Assembly (NCBI GenBank): GCA_022843465.1
Contig: JALHNO010000002.1
Location: 248,001 to 312,000, forward strand
DNA: 64,000 nucleotides
Source of the DNA: Pseudomonadota bacterium
GTDB lineage: Bacteria; Pseudomonadota; Gammaproteobacteria; Xanthomonadales; Ahniellaceae
Reading direction: 5' to 3'
This document shows, piece by piece, positions 59,138 to 64,000 of this stretch. The position numbers and the translations under genes were made by a program. Within the stretch, counting starts at the first letter, position 1. Each line of letters starts with the position of its first letter. The notes beneath the pieces were generated by a model that saw nothing but the letters and a program-made list of their open reading frames with translations, was not told the DNA's origin and made no database searches.

Positions 59138-60217
59138 GTGAGTCGTGCCTACAACTTTTCTTCGGGTCCGGCGGCCTTGCCGGAACCTGTTCTGCAACGC
59201 GCCCGGGATGAGATGCTCGATTGGGGTTCGGCGCGCGCCTCAGTGATGGAAGTCAGTCATCGCGGCAAGGAGTTCATCGCCCTTGCCGAGCAGGCCGAGC
59301 AGGATCTGCGGGAGATTCTTGCTATCCCGGCCGGCTACAAGGTGCTGTTCCTTCAGGGTGGTGCGACCCAGCATTTTGCGCAGATTCCCATGAATCTGGC
59401 GCAGGGCCGCGCCAGCGATTATCTGGTGACCGGTCATTGGGGCGAAAAGGCAGTCAAGGAAGCGGCGCCTTACACGAGCGTGCAGGTGGTGGCCAATTCC
59501 GCCGACAGCAAGTTCATGCAGTTGCCGCCGCGGGCGCAATGGAAGCTTGACCCCGAGGCCGCATATTTCCATTACACACCGAACGAGACCATCGCCGGTG
59601 TCGAGATCCACGAAGTGCCGGATGTCGGCAATGTGCCGGTGATTGCCGACATGTCATCGACCCTGCTGTCGCGGCCGATCGACGTCTCGCAATTCGGGCT
59701 GATCTATGCGGGTGCCCAGAAGAACATCGGTCCCTCTGGCGTGGTCGTACTGATCGTCCGCGAGGATCTGCTGGAGCGCTGTCCGAAGTCGATTCCGAAC
59801 ATCTTCAACTATGCAGCCCATGCCAAGGAGGGCTCGATGTTGAATACACCACCGACCTTCGCCTGGTACCTTGCCGGCCTCAATTTCCAGTGGATCAAGT
59901 CCGAAGGTGGCCTGGCCGCGATCGGCGAGCGCAACCGTATCAAGGCCGAGCGTCTGTACGGCTACATCGATGGCTCGGGTTTCTACAGCAATCCTGTGGA
60001 GATTGCGGCGCGCTCCTGGATGAACGTGCCGTTCCGGCTGCCGGACGAAGCACTCGATGCCGCATTCCTGAAGGAATCCGAGGCGGCCGGCCTGCTGGCC
60101 CTGAAGGGGCACCGTTCGGTCGGCGGCATGCGCGCGAGCATCTACAACGCGATGCCGCTCGCCGGTGTCGAGGCGCTGATCGAGTTCATGAAGGACTTCG
60201 CCGCGCGCAAGGCCTGA
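59138..60217 (+). CDS. serC: Phosphoserine aminotransferase
   Basis: Class V PLP aminotransferase of serine (and pyridoxal phosphate) synthesis, about 359 residues. Begins MSRAYNFSSGPAALPEPVL; PLP Lys in YAGAQKNIGPSG; the substrate-binding end includes KGHRSVGGMRAS. GTG at 59138 chosen: AAGGAG 5 bases upstream and the family N-terminus. First of serC-serA-pheA-hisC-aroA. Confidence 0.97.
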   Translation: MSRAYNFSSGPAALPEPVLQRARDEMLDWGSARASVMEVSHRGKEFIALAEQAEQDLREILAIPAGYKVLFLQGGATQHFAQIPMNLAQGRASDYLVTGHWGEKAVKEAAPYTSVQVVANSADSKFMQLPPRAQWKLDPEAAYFHYTPNETIAGVEIHEVPDVGNVPVIADMSSTLLSRPIDVSQFGLIYAGAQKNIGPSGVVVLIVREDLLERCPKSIPNIFNYAAHAKEGSMLNTPPTFAWYLAGLNFQWIKSEGGLAAIGERNRIKAERLYGYIDGSGFYSNPVEIAARSWMNVPFRLPDEALDAAFLKESEAAGLLALKGHRSVGGMRASIYNAMPLAGVEALIEFMKDFAARKA

Positions 60218-60298
60218 TCGATCCAGCGCCAGTACACGACTTCTTACGACGGGCGCCAGCGGCGCCGGTCCTTTCACTCATACGGGATTGCCATCACG

Positions 60299-61456
60299 AT
60301 GTTCAAGATCAAGACGCTCAACAATATTTCGCAGAACGGCCTCGGTCGGCTGCCGAGCGATCGTTATCAGCTGGTCGACGCGCTTGATGGCGCCGATGCG
60401 GTGCTGCTGCGATCGGCTGACATGCACGCGATCGAAGTACCGGACTCGATCAAGGCGATCGCCCGCGCCGGCGCCGGTACCAACAATATTCCGGTTGCTG
60501 CGATGAGCAAGCGCGGTATCCCGGTCTTCAATGCGCCCGGTGCCAATGCCAATGCCGTAAAGGAACTGGTGGTGGCGGGCATGCTGCTGGCCGCACGCAA
60601 TCTTGGCGATGCGCTGGGCTTTGTCTCGGGACTGCAGGCCGAGGGCATGGAAGAAACCATCGAAGCCGGCAAGAAGCGCTTCGTCGGCTACGAATTGGCC
60701 GGACGCACGCTCGGCGTGATCGGTCTGGGTGCCATTGGTGTGCGTGTCGCCAATGCCGCACGGGCACTTGGCATGCGGGTGATCGGCTTCGATCCGCACA
60801 TGACCGTGGACGGTGCCTGGGCCCTGAGTTCGGATGTGATCAAGGCGGGTTCGCTCAATGAACTGTATGCCGGCTCCGACTTCATCAGCTTTCACGTTCC
60901 ACTCAATGACGCTACGCGCGGCATCTTCAATGTGGGCTCCCTGCAGGTCTGCAAGCAGGGCGTCGTCTTGCTCAATTTTGCGCGCGACGGCATCATCGAC
61001 CACGCCGCGCTGAAAGCCGGTCTCGGCGACGGCCGGATCGGGCATTACGTGTCGGATTTCCCCAAGCCCGAGTACATCGGTCATCCGCGCGTGATCGGCC
61101 TGCCGCACCTGGGCGCTTCGACCGGTGAGGCCGAGGAGAACTGCGCGATGATGGTGGTCGATCAGCTGCGCGAGTTTCTGGAAAATGGCAATGTCATCAA
61201 TTCGGTCAACTTCCCACATACCCGCATGAGTCGGGCAGGGCGGTCGCGCATCTGCATCGCCAACCAGAACAAGCCGAACATGATCGGTCAGCTGTCCCAG
61301 GTGCTCGGTGCTGCCGGGATCAATATCGCCCAGATGCACAATGCCTCGCGCGGCGACCACGCCTACAACCTGATCGATGCCGATGAGGACGTCGGCCCCG
61401 AGGTGGTTGATAATCTCAAGGCGATTGATGGCGTGCTTTCGGTGCGGGTGATCTAG
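60299..61456 (+). CDS. serA: D-3-phosphoglycerate dehydrogenase (short ACT-type)
   Basis: First step of serine synthesis, 385 residues. NAD-binding GLGAIG, catalytic Arg in NFARDGIID and His in LPHLGASTGEAE; a C-terminal ACT domain (about 315-385: NKPNMIGQLSQVLGAAGINI) probably for serine feedback. The usual DVF-EP segment reads SDFPKPE. Lies between serC and pheA, giving two consecutive serine-pathway enzymes. Other 2-hydroxyacid dehydrogenases are less likely given the ACT domain and neighbour. Confidence 0.92.
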   Translation: MFKIKTLNNISQNGLGRLPSDRYQLVDALDGADAVLLRSADMHAIEVPDSIKAIARAGAGTNNIPVAAMSKRGIPVFNAPGANANAVKELVVAGMLLAARNLGDALGFVSGLQAEGMEETIEAGKKRFVGYELAGRTLGVIGLGAIGVRVANAARALGMRVIGFDPHMTVDGAWALSSDVIKAGSLNELYAGSDFISFHVPLNDATRGIFNVGSLQVCKQGVVLLNFARDGIIDHAALKAGLGDGRIGHYVSDFPKPEYIGHPRVIGLPHLGASTGEAEENCAMMVVDQLREFLENGNVINSVNFPHTRMSRAGRSRICIANQNKPNMIGQLSQVLGAAGINIAQMHNASRGDHAYNLIDADEDVGPEVVDNLKAIDGVLSVRVI

Positions 61457-61590
61457 ACATCCGCATCAACCGGCATCCGGAATCGGGATCGTCCCCTGAG
61501 CGGGGGCAGAGCGCCGGTGGATCGTCCGGGGTTCGGAAGCTGGCAATCGGGTGAGCGGAGAGGTGGCGATGACTTGTTCGGAGAATTCCT

Positions 61591-62700
61591 GTGAGTGACG
61601 AGCCTGCGCAGACCGCGCCCCTGGTACTCGGCGAAGTGCGTGCCCGCATCGATGCCATCGATCGCGATATCCAGCGCCTGATCGCCGAGCGTGCCGAGTT
61701 CGCGCGCCAGGTCGGTGAGGCCAAGGGCCCGCTGAAGGCGGCGGTCGACTATTACCGCCCCGAGCGTGAAGCCCAGGTGCTGCGCATGGTGCTGGAGCGC
61801 AATCACGGACCCCTCTCCAATGAGGAGATGGTGCGCCTGTTCCGCGAAATCATGTCGGCCTGTCTGGCCCAGCAGGAGCCGCTGAAGATTGCCTTTCTCG
61901 GTCCTGAAGGCACTTTCAGCCAGACCGCGGTGCACAAGCACTTCGGCCACTCGATTCACGGACTTCCGGTGGCTTCGATCGACGAGGTGTTCCAGGAAGT
62001 CGAGGCCGGGCATGCCGATTTCGGCGTGGTCCCGGTCGAGAATTCCACCGAAGGTGCGGTCCAGCCGACAATGGACATGTTCCTGACATCGCCGCTGAAG
62101 ATCTGCGGTGAGGTGGAGCTGCCGATTCATCACTTCCTGCTTGCGAAGCACGACAACTTGCAGGCAGTCGAGCGGGTGTTCTCGCATCCGCAATCACTGG
62201 GCCAGTGCCGGCAGTGGCTACGGCAGAATCTGCCGAACGCCGAGCGCATCCCGGTGTCGAGCAATGCCGAAGCGGCACGTCGTGCCCGCGGCGCGGATGA
62301 TGTTGCCGCGATTGCCGGTGAGAGTGCAGCCCGTGTCTACGATCTCAAGGTCCTTGCTGGACCGATCGAAGACCGCCCGGACAATACCTCGCGCTTCGTG
62401 GTGCTCGGACGCGACATTTTCTCACCGTCCGGCCGCGACAAGACTTCGTTGCTGCTGTCGGGCAAGGATCAGCCCGGTCTGCTGTTCCATCTGCTCGAGC
62501 CGCTGGCGCGCAACAGCGTCAGCATGACGCGGATCGAGTCCCGGCCTACCCGTCAGGGCAAATGGCAGTACGCCTTTTTTATTGATATCGAAGGCCATAT
62601 CGAAGATCCGGCGGTGAAGCAGGCGCTCAGTGAGCTCGGGCCGGTCAGCGACCTGATCAAGGTGCTTGGTTCCTATCCGGTCGCGGTGCTCGCCCCATGA
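61591..62700 (+). CDS. pheA: Bifunctional chorismate mutase / prephenate dehydratase (P-protein)
   Basis: Phenylalanine branch enzyme, 369 residues. Chorismate mutase domain (about 8-90: VRARIDAIDRDIQRLIAERA), prephenate dehydratase (about 95-275: IAFLGPEGTFSQ, VPVENSTEGAV, and NTSRF where most relatives have TRF), and a C-terminal ACT domain (about 285-360: KDQPGLLFHLLEPLA, ESRPT) for Phe feedback. GTG start at 61591. Overlaps hisC by 4 bases. Confidence 0.96.
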   Translation: MSDEPAQTAPLVLGEVRARIDAIDRDIQRLIAERAEFARQVGEAKGPLKAAVDYYRPEREAQVLRMVLERNHGPLSNEEMVRLFREIMSACLAQQEPLKIAFLGPEGTFSQTAVHKHFGHSIHGLPVASIDEVFQEVEAGHADFGVVPVENSTEGAVQPTMDMFLTSPLKICGEVELPIHHFLLAKHDNLQAVERVFSHPQSLGQCRQWLRQNLPNAERIPVSSNAEAARRARGADDVAAIAGESAARVYDLKVLAGPIEDRPDNTSRFVVLGRDIFSPSGRDKTSLLLSGKDQPGLLFHLLEPLARNSVSMTRIESRPTRQGKWQYAFFIDIEGHIEDPAVKQALSELGPVSDLIKVLGSYPVAVLAP

Positions 62701-63806
62701 GCGGGTTTCTGGGCCGCGCCACGCCTGCATTGCAGGCGCTCAAGGCCTACGACCCGGGCCATGATCTGCCGGCGCTGCGCAAGCGACGCAGCGCGGGTGA
62801 TCTGGTCGAGCTGGGCTCCAACGAGAACGCCTGGGGACCGAGCCCGAAGGCATTGGCCGCGCTGCGCGAGGCGGCGGTGGAAGAGGTATTCCGTTATCCC
62901 GATCCGCAGACGGCGTCGCTGCGCAGCAGCCTGGCCGAGCGCCATGGCGTCACTGCCGACGAAATTGCCATCGGCAATGGCTCGCATGAGTTGCTGATGC
63001 AGTTCGCGCAGATATTCTGTGGACCCGGCGATGAACTGGTGCATTCGCGCTTCGGGTTTGCGGTCTATCCGATTTCGGCCCGCGCGGTCGGCGCGACGCC
63101 GGTTGCCGCGCCGGCATTCCAGGCCGATGCCGAAATGCCGCTGGGGCATGACCTCGGCGCGCTGTTTGACGCGATCACACCGCGTTGCCGTCTGCTCTGC
63201 ATGGCCAATCCGAACAACCCGACCGGGACCTGGTTCACGCTGGCGCAATTGAGCGCATTCATGGAGCGGGTTCCGCGTGATCTTCCGGTGGTGATCGACG
63301 AAGCCTATATCGAATATGCCGACGCGCCCGGCTTGGGTTCGGCGGTGAGCCTGCGCAACCGCTTCCCCAATCTCGTCGTCACCCGGACCTTTTCCAAGGC
63401 CTTCGGGTTGGCCGGGTTGCGGATCGGCTATGCGATTGCCCACGTCGAAATCATCGAGCTGCTCAATCGCCTGCGCGAGTCGTTCTGCGTGAACGGGCTG
63501 GCCCTGCTGGCCGCGCAGACGGCACTGCGCGACGGCGCCCATCTCGCCCGGGTGGTCGCAGCGACCCGGCGCGAACGCGAACGTGTCGCCCTGCAACTCA
63601 GCGGTCGCGGTTACAAGGTGATGCCATCGCAGGGCAACTTCCTGCTGATCGATTTCGAATGCGAGGCGGCGCCGATCGAGGCGCAATTGCTGGCACGCGG
63701 CGTCGTGGTTCGGCCGATGATGGCCTATGGCCTGCCCAATTGTCTGCGGGTGACGGTCGCCACGGCGCCCGAAAACGACCGCTTCCTGCAGGCCCTGCGG
63801 GCATGA
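62697..63806 (+). CDS. hisC: Histidinol-phosphate aminotransferase
   Basis: Class I/II PLP aminotransferase, 369 residues; PLP Lys in [16 protein letters not shown], with [12 protein letters not shown] near the start and NPNNPTGTW. HisC enzymes placed between pheA and aroA often also serve tyrosine/phenylalanine transamination. The stop overlaps the aroA start by 4 bases. Confidence 0.94.
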   Translation: MSGFLGRATPALQALKAYDPGHDLPALRKRRSAGDLVELGSNENAWGPSPKALAALREAAVEEVFRYPDPQTASLRSSLAERHGVTADEIAIGNGSHELLMQFAQIFCGPGDELVHSRFGFAVYPISARAVGATPVAAPAFQADAEMPLGHDLGALFDAITPRCRLLCMANPNNPTGTWFTLAQLSAFMERVPRDLPVVIDEAYIEYADAPGLGSAVSLRNRFPNLVVTRTFSKAFGLAGLRIGYAIAHVEIIELLNRLRESFCVNGLALLAAQTALRDGAHLARVVAATRRERERVALQLSGRGYKVMPSQGNFLLIDFECEAAPIEAQLLARGVVVRPMMAYGLPNCLRVTVATAPENDRFLQALRA

Positions 63807-64000
63807 GTGCCGGCGCCGGAAATGCCTGGATTGTCCGCGCCGGCGGGCCGTTGCGCGGTTGCCTGCGCGTGCCCGGCGACAAGTCTGTTTCGCACCGCGC
63901 GGTCATGCTGGCCAGCATCGCCGAGGGAACCAGCAGGGTGCATGGCTTCCTTGAAGGCGCCGACACGCTGGCGACCGCCGCCGCGTTCCGTGCGATGGGC
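63803..64000 (+). CDS. aroA: 5-enolpyruvylshikimate-3-phosphate synthase, 3'-truncated by window edge
   Basis: First 66 residues only. [14 protein letters not shown] is the shikimate-3-phosphate binding N-terminus of EPSP synthase, followed by [22 protein letters not shown] overlaps the hisC stop. In related genomes the operon continues to cmk and rpsA, outside the window. Confidence 0.95.
   Translation, partial: MSAGAGNAWIVRAGGPLRGCLRVPGDKSVSHRAVMLASIAEGTSRVHGFLEGADTLATAAAFRAMG

Noticed and set aside
61480-61520. Small GC hairpin (CCCC-TGAG-CGGGG) between serA and pheA as terminator
   Set aside because: Short arms and no T-run; the downstream genes belong to the same biosynthetic operon.

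Overview
The window is a GC-rich, densely coded chromosomal segment of a gammaproteobacterium, most likely of the Xanthomonadales/Lysobacterales (Rhodanobacteraceae-like). This is inferred from gene order (eno-ftsB-ispD-ispF-truD; rplU-rpmA-obgE, rpsT, murJ-ribF-ileS-lspA-ispH; clpS-clpA ... infA-aat), a kynureninase gene, a Chp-type chemosensory cluster, and exported proteins ending in an F-x-N-G-F-E tail. No insertion sequence, prophage or CRISPR array was seen. Coding is continuous apart from short intergenic regions. Both ends cut a gene: chpA at the left edge and aroA at the right edge.

Layout: 1-5859 holds chpA-chpB-chpC, a twitching/surface-sensing chemosensory system. 5957-8908 holds a methionine/glutamine aminotransferase with an omega-amidase-type nitrilase, a pairing typical of methionine salvage, and a convergent alpha/beta hydrolase. 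9010-12817 is eno-ftsB-ispD-ispF-truD. 12832-17588 holds an enoyl-CoA isomerase-like gene, a PCuAC copper chaperone, and uvrA coupled to a thioesterase gene. 17817-27050 is the rplU-rpmA-obgE / rpsT / murJ-ribF-ileS-lspA-ispH block, with recognisable promoters and terminators. 27165-27380 is a MITE/REP-like inverted-repeat element beside a tRNA-Thr(CGT) gene. 27691-36456 holds a transglutaminase-like/TPR protein, a large secreted subtilase, aconitase and a membrane-anchored SRPBCC-GyrI-like protein. 36475-41634 is nudJ-mnmA-hflD and clpS-clpA.

Two regions look the most novel. (i) 41755-45403 is a tightly coupled three-gene operon lying between clpA and infA, which are close neighbours in many gammaproteobacteria. 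It encodes an exported pentahaem c-type cytochrome, a lipoprotein and an exported relative of copper amine oxidases whose cofactor motif and third metal ligand are changed. (ii) 51617-57198 encodes an amicyanin-like cupredoxin, a transmembrane receptor Ser/Thr kinase carrying a degenerate cyclase-homology domain, a predicted outer-membrane beta-barrel and a tail-anchored double-FHA protein. It looks like an envelope-to-cytoplasm phospho-signalling module.

Other regions: 48420-51533 is a polyhydroxyalkanoate-granule neighbourhood (phasin, patatin-like hydrolase, conserved hypothetical, PHA-system protein). 57199-58835 is msrP-msrQ, periplasmic methionine sulfoxide repair. 59138-64000 is a serine/aromatic/histidine biosynthesis supraoperon, serC-serA-pheA-hisC-aroA. 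All assignments come from reading motifs and gene order; no database search was run.
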